From an uncultured bacterium (lineage in GTDB: Bacteria > Bacillota > Clostridia > Oscillospirales > Oscillospiraceae): 64,000 nucleotides of DNA. The notes under the pieces are model-generated. The model was not told the DNA's origin. It saw only the letters and a program-made list of their open reading frames with translations, and did not search any database. The first letter of the stretch is position 1. Each line of letters starts with the position of its first letter. Where the stretch lies: positions 1 to 64,000 of the forward strand of contig CANRXB010000003.1 of assembly GCA_947643715.1 (NCBI GenBank). The letters are read 5' to 3'. This document shows positions 25,426 to 32,918 of the stretch, piece after piece. The position numbers were made by a program, and so were the translations under genes.

Positions 25426-27285
25426 TCATGTTTTTGCCTTGAAAGGCTCCACACCGCACCGTTCGGGGAAGTAGACCTGATACCAGATGAGGAAGGACAG
25501 CACTGTATAGAGCTTGCGGTGCGTCCTGGCCTTGCCGGAGCGATGCTGCTCCAGCAGGTCCAGCAGATACTGCTGGTCGAAGAACCCGGCCACGTATCCC
25601 TGGGAGATCAGGTCCTTGGCCCAGTGGTAGTATCGGTCCTCCCGCAGCCAGGCGATGAAGGGGACGGGGAAGCCCTTTTTCTCCCGCTTGACCCAATCGT
25701 CGGGCAGCAGGGGGACGGCGGCCATGCGCAGAGGATACTTGGTGACGGTCTTGCCCCGCATCTTCTGGCTGCTGGGGATGGCCCGGGCCACCGCCCATAC
25801 CTCCCGGTCCAGGTAGGGGACCCGCAGCTCCAGGGAATTGGCCATGGTCATGCGGTCCGCTTTGCGCAGGATGTCCAGGGGCTGCCAGAGATGGAGGTCC
25901 AGGTACTGCATCTTGGTCAGGTCGTCCGCCTGGCCCGCGGCCTCGAAGTAGGGCTGGGTGACGTCGTGCCAGGTCAGCGCGGAGCGGTAGGCGGGCTGGA
26001 GCACCCGCTGCGCCTCCTCGTCGTCGAAGATGAACGCCTGGCCCACGAAGGTCTCGTCGATGCCCTTGGCGGCTTTGGTGAGGAAGCCCTGCCCGTGGAA
26101 GGGCTTGCGTTTCGCCGCCCATGCGGCCACCGCTTTGCGCAGGGCCAGGGGGGTCTTGCGGTAGACGCGGTAGGGCAGGGTGGTGTGATAGGTGATATAG
26201 CCGCCGAACAGCTCGTCCGCTCCCTCGCCGGACAGCACGACCTTCACGTCCTGGGCGGCCAGCTTGGACAGGAAGTACAGCGGCACGGTGGAGAGGTTGG
26301 CGTTGGGCTCGTCGGCGTGGTATTGGATGGTGGGGAGGGCGTCGAAGAACTCTTCGGCGGTGATGGTCTTGGAGATGTTGCGCAGGCCGAGCTCTTTGCA
26401 GAGGGCCTGGGCCTCTCCGGTCTCGTCGAAGTCCTTGTTGGCGAAGCCGACGGAGTAGGTCTTGTCCGGCCGGGAGAGGGCCGCGATCATGCTGGAGTCG
26501 ATGCCGCCGGACAGGAAAGCGCCCACCTCCACGTCGCTGATCTGATGGGCCTGCACGGACTCGGCGACGGTCCGGCGGATCTGCTCGGCCCGCTCCTCCA
26601 GGGGCATGGGCTGGGGGTCGAAGGAGAAGGAGTGGTAGGAGGCGAAGTCGGTGCGCCCCTCCCGATGGAGGAACCAGTGGCCCGGGAGCAGGCGGAACAC
26701 GCCTTTGAAGAAGGATTCGTTGAGGGCGGAATACTGGAACGTGAGATAGAGCTTCAGCGCGGCGGGGTTGAGCTCCTTCCGGAAACCGGGGTGGGGGAGG
26801 AAGCTCTTGGCCTCGGAGCCGAAGAAGAACAGGTCCCCCATGACGGCGTAATAGAAGGGCTTGATGCCGAAGGGGTCGCGGGCGCCGAACAGCTCCTGGC
26901 GCTGTTTGTCCCAGATGACGAAGGCGAACATGCCGCGCAGCTTTTCCAGCACGCCGGCCCCCCACTGCATATAGCCGTGGAGCACGACCTCGGTATCGGA
27001 ATTGGTGAGGAAAGCATGGCCGGCGGCGATCAGCTCGTCCCGCAGGAGCCTGTAGTTGTATATCTCGCCGTTATATGCCAGCACGTACCGGCCGTCGGGG
27101 CTGATCATGGGCTGCTGGCCCAGGGCGGGGTCGATGATGGCCAGACGGCGGTGGGCGATGGCGCAGTGCTCGTCCAGGTAATGTCCCTCGCCGTCGGGGC
27201 CCCGGTGGCGGATGGCGTCCCCCATCGCCCGGAGCGCGCCGGCGTCAGGGGCCGAGCGGGAGACGAAGCCGGTGAAACCACACAT
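25426..27285 (-). CDS. asnB: Asparagine synthase (glutamine-hydrolysing)
   Basis: Makes asparagine from aspartate, ATP and glutamine. The 619-residue protein begins MCGFTGF, so Cys2 is the N-terminal glutaminase nucleophile; RHRGPD and the YNGEIYN signature follow in the class II amidotransferase domain. The synthetase domain has the PPi loop LSGGIDSS near residue 260, then SGEGADELFGGY and the C-terminal PYLDRE region. ATG 27285 (GGAGGATCTCAT before it) is the only start compatible with the Cys2 nucleophile. Single gene with a strong promoter and an immediate terminator. Confidence 0.95.
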   Translation of the reverse strand: MCGFTGFVSRSAPDAGALRAMGDAIRHRGPDGEGHYLDEHCAIAHRRLAIIDPALGQQPMISPDGRYVLAYNGEIYNYRLLRDELIAAGHAFLTNSDTEVVLHGYMQWGAGVLEKLRGMFAFVIWDKQRQELFGARDPFGIKPFYYAVMGDLFFFGSEAKSFLPHPGFRKELNPAALKLYLTFQYSALNESFFKGVFRLLPGHWFLHREGRTDFASYHSFSFDPQPMPLEERAEQIRRTVAESVQAHQISDVEVGAFLSGGIDSSMIAALSRPDKTYSVGFANKDFDETGEAQALCKELGLRNISKTITAEEFFDALPTIQYHADEPNANLSTVPLYFLSKLAAQDVKVVLSGEGADELFGGYITYHTTLPYRVYRKTPLALRKAVAAWAAKRKPFHGQGFLTKAAKGIDETFVGQAFIFDDEEAQRVLQPAYRSALTWHDVTQPYFEAAGQADDLTKMQYLDLHLWQPLDILRKADRMTMANSLELRVPYLDREVWAVARAIPSSQKMRGKTVTKYPLRMAAVPLLPDDWVKREKKGFPVPFIAWLREDRYYHWAKDLISQGYVAGFFDQQYLLDLLEQHRSGKARTHRKLYTVLSFLIWYQVYFPERCGVEPFKAKT

Positions 27286-27348
27286 ATGAGATCCTCCAGT
27301 TCGAATTGGATGCAGATCCTTCACGGATCGGACGCGAGTCCTTGCATT

Positions 27349-27377
27349 AGGATAAATCTTCATGGAAAGAATGTCAA
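27349..27377 (-). promoter_or_regulatory. Promoter of asnB
   Basis: Minus strand: consensus -35 TTGACA (27372-27377), 17-bp spacer, -10 TATCCT (27349-27354). Confidence 0.85.
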
Positions 27378-27494
27378 CCGGGACGGGGAAAAATATTCGC
27401 CGTCCGGCCCGGGATCTTATGCAGGATATATCGGCATGGAGGTCGGATGCCTTGAAAAATCTCCCTTTTTCCCCTATCTTTTTTCTCGTGGGTC

Positions 27495-27503
27495 TGGTAT
27501 ACT
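27495..27503 (+). promoter_or_regulatory. Extended -10 promoter of der
   Basis: CTGGTATACT contains the extended element TGG-TATACT (-10 at 27498-27503). The -35 position (27475-27480, TATCTT) is weak. Confidence 0.55.
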
Positions 27504-27586
27504 AAGGCGGGCGATATCCAGATCGCCATAACGTATCATCAGGCCGTGGATCGCTCGCCGGTCCGTGTCGATAGGAGGGATGTCCC

Positions 27587-28915
27587 ATGGCAAAGCCCCT
27601 GGTGGCCATCGTGGGTCGCCCCAATGTGGGCAAATCCATGCTGTTCAATAAATTGACGGGCAAACGTTTGTCCATCGTGGAAGATACGCCCGGCGTCACC
27701 CGGGACCGGCTGTACGCTCAGGCGGAGTGGCGCGGGCGCACCTTCGACCTGGTGGATACCGGCGGCATCGAGCCGGGGACGGACGATCAGATCCTGTCGT
27801 TCATGCGCGAGCAGGCGGAGATCGCCATCGCCGCGGCGGACGTGATCGTTTTCGTGTGCGACATCCGCACCGGGATGACCGCCGCGGACCAGGACGTGGC
27901 CGGGATGCTCCAGCGTTCCCGCAAGCCGGTGGTGCTGGCGGTGAACAAGATGGACCGCACCGGCCACACGGACCCGGACGTGTACGAGTTCTATAACCTG
28001 GGCCTGGGCGATCCGTTCCCTGTCTCCGCCGTCCACGGCCATGGCACCGGCGACCTGCTGGACGCCTGCTTCGAGTTCTTCCCGCCGGAGGAAGAGCAGG
28101 ACGAGGAGGACGACGTGGTCAAGGTGGCCATCATCGGCAAGCCCAACGTGGGCAAGTCCTCTCTGGTGAACCGCATCCTGGGCCAAGAGCGCGTCATCGT
28201 GTCCGATGTGGCGGGCACCACCCGGGACGCGGTGGATAGCTACCTGGAGAACGAGCGGGGCAAGTATCTGATCATCGACACCGCCGGGATGCGCAAGAAG
28301 TCCAAGGTGGACGACCGGGTGGAGAAATTCTCCGTGTTGCGGGCCACCATGGCCATCGAGCGCAGCGACGTGTGCCTGATCATGATCGATGCCCAGGAAG
28401 GGGTCACCGAGCAGGACACCAAGGTGGCCGGGCTGGCCCATGAAGCGGGCAAAGCCTGCGTCATCGTGGTGAACAAGTGGGACGCCATCGAGAAGGACGG
28501 CAAGACCATGCAGCGCATGGAGGAGGAGGTCCGGCGGGACCTGAGCTATATGACCTATGCCCCGGTGTCGTTCATCTCCGCTTTGACGGGGCAGCGGGTG
28601 GACCGGCTGTTCGATCTTATCGACAGCGTAGTGGATCAGGCGGCTATGCGTATCCCCACAGGGATGCTCAACCAGGTGCTGAACGACGCCCAGGCCAGGG
28701 TCCAGCCTCCCACGGACAAGGGGCGGCGGCTGAAGATCTACTATATGACCCAGATCGGGGTGAAGCCTCCCCATTTCGTCATCTTCTGCAACGACGCGCG
28801 GCTGTTCCATTTCTCTTACCAGCGCTACCTGGAGAACCAGATCCGGGCCGTCTTCGGGCTGAGCGGGACCCCGGTGCGCATCACCATCCGACAAAAGGGC
28901 GATAAGGAGGACTGA
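27587..28915 (+). CDS. der: Ribosome biogenesis GTPase Der (EngA)
   Basis: Double-GTPase needed for 50S assembly, 442 residues. G domain 1 has GRPNVGKS at 10-17, DTGGIE and NKMD; G domain 2 has GKPNVGKSS near 183-191, DTAGMRKK and NKWD; a C-terminal KH-like domain ends in the usual FGLSGTPVRI. An acidic stretch (EEEQDEEDD) links the two G domains, as in the family. ATG 27587 has AGGAGGGATGTCCC before it. plsY starts two bases after its stop, so they are cotranscribed. Confidence 0.96.
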   Translation: MAKPLVAIVGRPNVGKSMLFNKLTGKRLSIVEDTPGVTRDRLYAQAEWRGRTFDLVDTGGIEPGTDDQILSFMREQAEIAIAAADVIVFVCDIRTGMTAADQDVAGMLQRSRKPVVLAVNKMDRTGHTDPDVYEFYNLGLGDPFPVSAVHGHGTGDLLDACFEFFPPEEEQDEEDDVVKVAIIGKPNVGKSSLVNRILGQERVIVSDVAGTTRDAVDSYLENERGKYLIIDTAGMRKKSKVDDRVEKFSVLRATMAIERSDVCLIMIDAQEGVTEQDTKVAGLAHEAGKACVIVVNKWDAIEKDGKTMQRMEEEVRRDLSYMTYAPVSFISALTGQRVDRLFDLIDSVVDQAAMRIPTGMLNQVLNDAQARVQPPTDKGRRLKIYYMTQIGVKPPHFVIFCNDARLFHFSYQRYLENQIRAVFGLSGTPVRITIRQKGDKED

Positions 28916-28917
28916 CC

Positions 28918-29664
28918 ATGCATTCTCGTATGCTCGAAGCCGCCGGCGTCGATATGGGCTGGCTGGCGTTGGCCGCAGTGGGCGTGGCCGTGGTGGCCTA
29001 TTTCCTGGGGTGCTTCAACGGCGCTGTGGTGGTGTCCCGCTACATCCTGCGGGACGATATCCGGGAGCACGGCAGCGGCAACGCGGGCCTGACCAACTTC
29101 CACCGCGTGTTCGGAGGGCCGCTGACGGCGGTGGTGATTCTCAGCGACGTGTTCAAGGCGGTGCTGGCGGTGCTGTTCGCCATGTTCATCGCCGGGCACC
29201 TCTCGCCGGAGCTGGTCGCCCTGTCCAAATACTGGGGCGGCGCGTTCTGCATCCTGGGGCACATGTTCCCCTGCACCTTCCAGTTCCGGGGCGGAAAAGG
29301 CGTGCTGTCCGGCGGGGCCATCGCCCTGATGATCGACTGGCGGGTGGCGCTGGTGGTATGGGGCGGCTTCATCATCCTGGCCGTGGCCACGAGATACGTG
29401 TCCCTGGGATCGTGCTGGGCGGGCTTCTCGTTCCCCTTCGTGTCCTGGTTCGTATACCGCGATCTGCTGATCCTGGTGCTGGCCGCCATCATGGGCGGGC
29501 TGCTGCTGTGGAAGCATCGGGGGAACATGGTGCGCATCGTGAAGGGCACGGAGTCCAAGTTCACCCTCCATAAGAAAGCCCCGGCGGCCGAAGCGCCGGG
29601 ATCTGCGCCTGGGCCCGAGCCGGAGGAGCGCGCGCCGGGAGCGGAGGAAGGGAAAGAGCCGTGA
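28918..29664 (+). CDS. plsY: Acyl-phosphate:glycerol-3-phosphate acyltransferase PlsY
   Basis: Integral membrane enzyme that starts phospholipid synthesis from acyl-phosphate and glycerol-3-phosphate. The 248 residues show three family motifs: GSGNAGLTNFHRVFGG near residues 58-73, FRGGKGV near 121-127, and the late KHRGNMVRI. About five to six membrane helices are visible. After the usual end there is a ~30-residue Ala/Pro/Glu-rich tail (EAPGSAPGPEPEER), not part of the known fold. Starts directly after der, giving a der-plsY unit closed by the stem-loop at 29701. Confidence 0.93.
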   Translation: MHSRMLEAAGVDMGWLALAAVGVAVVAYFLGCFNGAVVVSRYILRDDIREHGSGNAGLTNFHRVFGGPLTAVVILSDVFKAVLAVLFAMFIAGHLSPELVALSKYWGGAFCILGHMFPCTFQFRGGKGVLSGGAIALMIDWRVALVVWGGFIILAVATRYVSLGSCWAGFSFPFVSWFVYRDLLILVLAAIMGGLLLWKHRGNMVRIVKGTESKFTLHKKAPAAEAPGSAPGPEPEERAPGAEEGKEP

Positions 29665-29697
29665 TCCCGCCGATGGGAAAGGCGATCGAAAAGGAAA

Positions 29698-29734
29698 AGA
29701 CCGGGTCCCGCGCAGTCGCGCGGGACCCGGCTTT
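29698..29734. terminator. Bidirectional terminator of plsY and rpmB
   Basis: A 13-bp GC stem (29701-29713 with 29718-29730, loop AGTC), flanked by AAAAGA on the left and CTTTG on the right, so both strands end in T-rich tracts. Confidence 0.88.
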
Positions 29735-29755
29735 GCTTCCTTGGTCCTTATGGAA

Positions 29756-29944
29756 TCACACGGCGCGGGTGACCTTGCCGGAACGGAGGCAGCGGGTGCA
29801 CACATAAACGTGCTTGGGGGCACCGTCCACCACAGCCTTGACGCGCTTGACGTTGGGCTTCCAGGGACGGTTCGTGCGGCGGTGGGAATGGGACACCTGG
29901 ATGCCGAAGTTCACGCCCTTGCCGCAGAACTCGCACTTGGCCAT
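29756..29944 (-). CDS. rpmB: 50S ribosomal protein L28
   Basis: 62 residues, basic, with the zinc-type CEFCGKG (residues 4-10) and CTRCLRS pair expected of the C+ form of L28, and the family core VSHSHRRTNRPWKPN. ATG 29944 lies behind AAGGAGGTTAGTCAAT. Single gene with its own promoter. Confidence 0.96.
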   Translation of the reverse strand: MAKCEFCGKGVNFGIQVSHSHRRTNRPWKPNVKRVKAVVDGAPKHVYVCTRCLRSGKVTRAV

Positions 29945-29994
29945 ATTGACTAACCTCCTTGCTGGTTGAGATTCGTACAAACGATAACTACATT

Positions 29995-30023
29995 ATGCTA
30001 CCATACAGGGCAGGAAAAATCAA
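29995..30023 (-). promoter_or_regulatory. Promoter of rpmB
   Basis: Minus strand: -35 TTGATT (30018-30023), 17-bp spacer, -10 TAGCAT (29995-30000). Confidence 0.7.
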
Positions 30024-30112
30024 GTGTGAATTTGATGGATCCACTATTTTTTTCGGGACGGGGATGTGATAAGATAAAAAACGAGCATATCGTGAAAAGG
30101 AGCGTGACTGCA

Positions 30113-31066
30113 ATGGCAAGCAAGACCGGCATCAAGCTGGGCACCATCATCGACATCTTCCATCTGGATGTGCTGTATGGCCCGGAGGGCTACCGGGACC
30201 GATCGATCACCATCGAGGACGTGAACCGCCCCGGCCTCCAGCTCACAGGTTTTTTCGATTATTTCGACCGGGAGCGGATGCAGCTTTTGGGACTGGTGGA
30301 GATCTCTTACCTGGAGGGGATCTCGGCGGAGAAGCGCTCGGCGGTGTTCGACACGCTGTTCTCCTACCACACGCCGGCGGTGATCTTCGCCCGGGGGCTG
30401 AAGCCGTATCCTGAGTGCATGGAGATGGCGAAACGGCACCAGCAGGTGATCCTGGGCACGCAGGAGAACACCGCGAACATCATGAGCACCATGATCGCCT
30501 ACCTGCGCACGGCGCTGTCCCCCACGATCACCCGGCACGGCGTGCTGGTGGAGGTCTATGGCGAGGGCGTGATGCTGGCGGGGGAGTCCGGCGTGGGCAA
30601 GAGCGAGACCGCCATCGAGCTGGTGAAGCGGGGGCATCGGCTCATCGCCGACGACGCGGTGGAGATCCGCCGCACGCCGAACGGCGGGCTGGTGGGCACC
30701 GCGCCCGAGCTCATCCGCCATTACATCGAGCTGCGGGGGATCGGTGTGGTGGACGTGCGGCGGCTGTTCGGCATGTCCGCGGTCAAGTTCGACTGCGCCG
30801 TCGATGTGATGATCGAGCTGGAGACCTGGCAGGACGGGAAGGTATACGACCGCCTGGGGGCGGACGAGCATTTCACCACGCTGCTGGACGTGCGTGTTCC
30901 CACCCTGACGATCCCGGTGAAGCCCGGGCGCAACCTGGCCGTCATCATCGAGGTGGCCGCCATGAACAACCGCAACAAAAAGATGGGCTATAACGCTGCC
31001 CTGGAGTTCTCCATGCAGGTGGACAGCCACATCGACCAGAAGTATCTGGAGCTCAATCCCCAGTGA
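30113..31066 (+). CDS. hprK: HPr kinase/phosphorylase
   Basis: Phosphorylates and dephosphorylates HPr on its regulatory Ser, central to carbon catabolite control in Firmicutes. The 317 residues have an N-terminal HprK_N domain (1-125), Walker A GESGVGKS at 157-164, the acidic IADDAVEI, and the signature ELRGIGVVDVRRLFG around 206-220. ATG 30113 follows AAAAGGAG by about 10 bases. No strong promoter was found; a possible -10 (TAAGAT near 30069) is preceded by a poor -35. It stands apart from lgt and other usual partners. Confidence 0.95.
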   Translation: MASKTGIKLGTIIDIFHLDVLYGPEGYRDRSITIEDVNRPGLQLTGFFDYFDRERMQLLGLVEISYLEGISAEKRSAVFDTLFSYHTPAVIFARGLKPYPECMEMAKRHQQVILGTQENTANIMSTMIAYLRTALSPTITRHGVLVEVYGEGVMLAGESGVGKSETAIELVKRGHRLIADDAVEIRRTPNGGLVGTAPELIRHYIELRGIGVVDVRRLFGMSAVKFDCAVDVMIELETWQDGKVYDRLGADEHFTTLLDVRVPTLTIPVKPGRNLAVIIEVAAMNNRNKKMGYNAALEFSMQVDSHIDQKYLELNPQ

Positions 31067-31067
31067 C

Positions 31068-31098
31068 CGAAGGCCGCCCCCACCGGGGGCGGCCTTCG
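31068..31098 (+). terminator. Stem-loop terminator of hprK
   Basis: A 14-bp perfect stem CGAAGGCCGCCCCC with a 3-base loop, starting 2 bp after the stop. The U-run is absent. Confidence 0.72.
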
Positions 31099-31131
31099 TG
31101 GTCCGATCGGATATGGGCGGCGTCCGGTGCG

Positions 31132-31326
31132 TCACGATCCATCGTTCGTCCCCGCTTCCCGGTCTATGAGGTCCAGCGCGATCTGGAACGCCCGGATCCG
31201 CCGGGCGGTGAGGGTATGCTGGGATCTGCCCGGCGTCAGCTTCAGCAGGGCCTTTTCGCATTTGCTCAAGGTCGAGGCGATGGAACGCCGGGCCTCGGCC
31301 AGCTCTTCAGGGGTGTATCCGTCCAT
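31132..31326 (-). CDS. Small helical hypothetical protein (64 aa)
   Basis: Function unknown. MDGYTPEELAEARRSIASTL opens a soluble, two-helix protein (then KCEKALLKLTPGRSQHTL and ARRIRAFQIALDLIDREAG). ATG 31326 has AAAGGAG 7 bases upstream. A single Cys and no membrane segment. Lies between hprK and the NifX-like gene, transcribed against both. Confidence 0.75.
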   Translation of the reverse strand: MDGYTPEELAEARRSIASTLSKCEKALLKLTPGRSQHTLTARRIRAFQIALDLIDREAGTNDGS

Positions 31327-31382
31327 CTGATGCTCCTTTCCGGTGGGGCGCGAGCGCTTGGGTCCACGCCGGTCATCCTGAT

Positions 31383-31411
31383 TTGACATATGCCGACGAT
31401 CTTCGTATAAT
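31383..31411 (+). promoter_or_regulatory. Consensus promoter of the NifX-like gene
   Basis: Perfect -35 TTGACA (31383-31388), 17-bp spacer, perfect -10 TATAAT (31406-31411): one of the two strongest-looking promoters in the window. It gives a leader of about 163 nt. Confidence 0.92.
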
Positions 31412-31417
31412 GAAGGG

Positions 31418-31572
31418 CGAAACGCCTGGGGCGAGCGAGAAAAGGGGCCGTCCCAGGAGCAGTGCGGCCGGTCCATAGGCGTTGCCCGGACCAACGTGCG
31501 GCGGTGGGGGACAAAGCTGGGGCGGCTGTTTCGAGCGGCGTCATTTCCAGCGGTATGCGAAAACGAAAGGAG
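31418..31572 (+). ncRNA. Possible structured 5' leader of the NifX-like gene
   Basis: Long, GC-rich untranslated leader. Pairings visible by eye are AACGCCT (about 31420) with AGGCGTT, CCTGGG with CCCAGG inside it, GGCCG with CGGCC, and a competing GGTCC/GGACC pair that overlaps the outer stem. Mutually exclusive pairs would suit a riboswitch or metal-sensing leader. No known class could be matched by eye, and it may equally be incidental GC-rich pairing. Confidence 0.35.
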
Positions 31573-31580
31573 AACGTGCC

Positions 31581-32039
31581 ATGCGCATCGCAGTGACTTA
31601 TGAGGACGGCCAGGTGTTCCAGCATTTCGGCCACACCCGGCAGTTCAAGATCTATGACATCGAGGGGGGAGCGGTCGTGTCGTCTCAGGTGGTGGATACC
31701 GGCGGCAACGGCCACGGGGCCCTTGCGGGGGTGCTCGGCGCGCTGAGAGCCGACACGCTGATCTGCGGCGGCATCGGCGGCGGCGCCCAGGCGGCCCTGG
31801 CAGCGGCGGGGATCCGCCTGTACGGCGGCGTGTCCGGTGAGGCGGACGCGGCGGTGGCGGGGCTCCTGGCGGGAGAACTGGACTTCGACCCCCAGGCCCG
31901 GTGCAGCGGCCACGCAGGACACCACCACTGTGGGGATCACGGCTGTGGTGGGGAGCACCACCATGGCGGACATGGCTGCGGTGGGGAGCACCACCATGGC
32001 GGACATGGCTGCGGTGGTGGGTGCCACGATAACGGGTGA
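31581..32039 (+). CDS. NifX/NifB-like dinitrogenase iron-molybdenum cofactor domain protein with His/Cys-rich tail
   Basis: 152 residues. Residues 1-105 form the dinitrogenase FeMo-cofactor biosynthesis fold: AVTYEDGQVFQHFGHT, GNGHGALAGVLGAL, CGGIGGGAQAALAAAGI, GEADAAVAGLLAGEL. These stand-alone domain proteins occur in many anaerobes without nitrogenase; their role is unclear, possibly Fe-S or metal-cluster carriage. The last ~45 residues are a metal-binding-looking tail, with tandem GCGGEHHHGGH units and a closing GCGGGCH. Start ATG 31581 has AAAGGAG. No nif genes are nearby. Confidence 0.88.
   Translation: MRIAVTYEDGQVFQHFGHTRQFKIYDIEGGAVVSSQVVDTGGNGHGALAGVLGALRADTLICGGIGGGAQAALAAAGIRLYGGVSGEADAAVAGLLAGELDFDPQARCSGHAGHHHCGDHGCGGEHHHGGHGCGGEHHHGGHGCGGGCHDNG
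31941..32025 (+). repeat. 33-bp tandem repeat encoding GCGGEHHHGGH units
   Basis: Two copies (31941-31973 and 31974-32006) that differ at one base, followed by a partial third. In frame, 11 residues per unit. Near-identity at DNA level suggests recent duplication by slippage. Confidence 0.9.
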
Positions 32040-32117
32040 CGCGGATCGATTCGTGCCGCTTTGGAAGTGGGAGCCGTCCCGGCGATCGGGGCGGCTCCCG
32101 ATCTCATCGCTGAGCAT

Positions 32118-32152
32118 GAAAGAAGCGTGGCGGTCCCCACCACGCTTCTTTC
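32118..32152. terminator. Bidirectional terminator between NifX-like and bactofilin genes
   Basis: A 13-bp perfect stem GAAAGAAGCGTGG/CCACGCTTCTTTC with a 9-base loop. A second plus-strand hairpin lies at 32069-32099. Confidence 0.75.
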
Positions 32153-32176
32153 AAAGGCGTCATATCGTGCCCTTGT

Positions 32177-32677
32177 TTATTTATCTTCGTCCATCTCGAA
32201 TTCCGGGCCGAAGCGCAGGTCATCGACCTTCCGGACGTCCTCTAGCTCTGGGTCCACGGTCGTGATTTTCACAGTGGTGCAGCGGCCGTTGAGCGTACCG
32301 CCGTCCTCCACCACCAGGGAAGCGGTGGTCACGTCTCCGTCCACGCTGCCGGAGGATTCTAGGCGCATATGCTCCCGGGCGTGGACGCTGCCCTCCACCC
32401 GGCCCGCGACCCGGACCACGTCCGCCTTGATGGGGCCGCGGATCAATCCGGTCTCCGCCACGATCACCGCGCCGGTCAGGTCGAACTCGCCTTCGACCAT
32501 GCCCTCCACCTGGACCACGCCCTCGCCTCGGAGGGTCCCGTTAAAGGTGATGCCCTGGGCGATCACAGTGTTGCCCGCACGAGGCTGCTTGGGGGCATCG
32601 CTCATCTGCTTTTCCTCCTCGGGGAGCGCGGGCAGATCCATCCGCGGCTCGGCTTTTTGCATACTGAAGAAACCCAT
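32177..32677 (-). CDS. Bactofilin-family polymer-forming protein
   Basis: Cytoskeletal beta-helix protein of 166 residues. The central DUF583/bactofilin region (about 35-130) shows the repeating short beta-strand pattern: NTVIAQGITFNGTLRGEGVVQ, EGEFDLTGAVIVAETGLI, ADVVRVAGRVEGSVHA, SVDGDVTTASLVVEDGGTL. Flanks are disordered and acidic. It lacks membrane segments, as bactofilins do. ATG 32677 is preferred; a GTG 12 bases upstream lies inside the ribosome site. Its likely role is local cell-wall or envelope organisation, by family knowledge. Confidence 0.88.
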   Translation of the reverse strand: MGFFSMQKAEPRMDLPALPEEEKQMSDAPKQPRAGNTVIAQGITFNGTLRGEGVVQVEGMVEGEFDLTGAVIVAETGLIRGPIKADVVRVAGRVEGSVHAREHMRLESSGSVDGDVTTASLVVEDGGTLNGRCTTVKITTVDPELEDVRKVDDLRFGPEFEMDEDK

Positions 32678-32870
32678 AGAGATCCTCACCTTTCCTATTG
32701 CTGTGCTCTATCTACCATACCACAGTCAGGCGAAGATTTCAAGTCCAAACATGGTCCCGGCCACAGGACTTTTTGGAGGAAGAAGGGGGTGGGACGGCTG
32801 GAGGGGCTGCCAGATATCGACGATCCTTCCAATGATCGGGAGCCTTGCCGGCCGCGTTCCGGACAGGGAC

Positions 32871-32906
32871 AGGACAGGCGGGCAACGATCGCTGCCCGCC
32901 TGTCCT
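32871..32906 (-). terminator. Stem-loop terminator of the sugar-kinase gene
   Basis: A 14-bp perfect stem AGGACAGGCGGGCA/TGCCCGCCTGTCCT, 8-base loop, 13 bp after the stop at 32919. The U-run is poor. Confidence 0.7.
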
Positions 32907-32918
32907 GCTATATCGATC

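Larger units (their letters stand above)
27286..27586. other. Divergent control region between asnB and der
   Basis: No gene. It holds the asnB promoter (27349-27377) and the probable der promoter (27498-27503), with AT-rich sequence in between. Confidence 0.6.

Noticed and set aside
31418-31572. Leader considered as a cobalamin, NiCo or Moco riboswitch
   Set aside because: No B12 box or other class-specific core could be matched confidently by eye; kept only as an unassigned structured leader.
31941-32025. Tandem repeats considered as a CRISPR-like array
   Set aside because: The units are directly adjacent without spacers, in frame, and encode the His/Cys tail.
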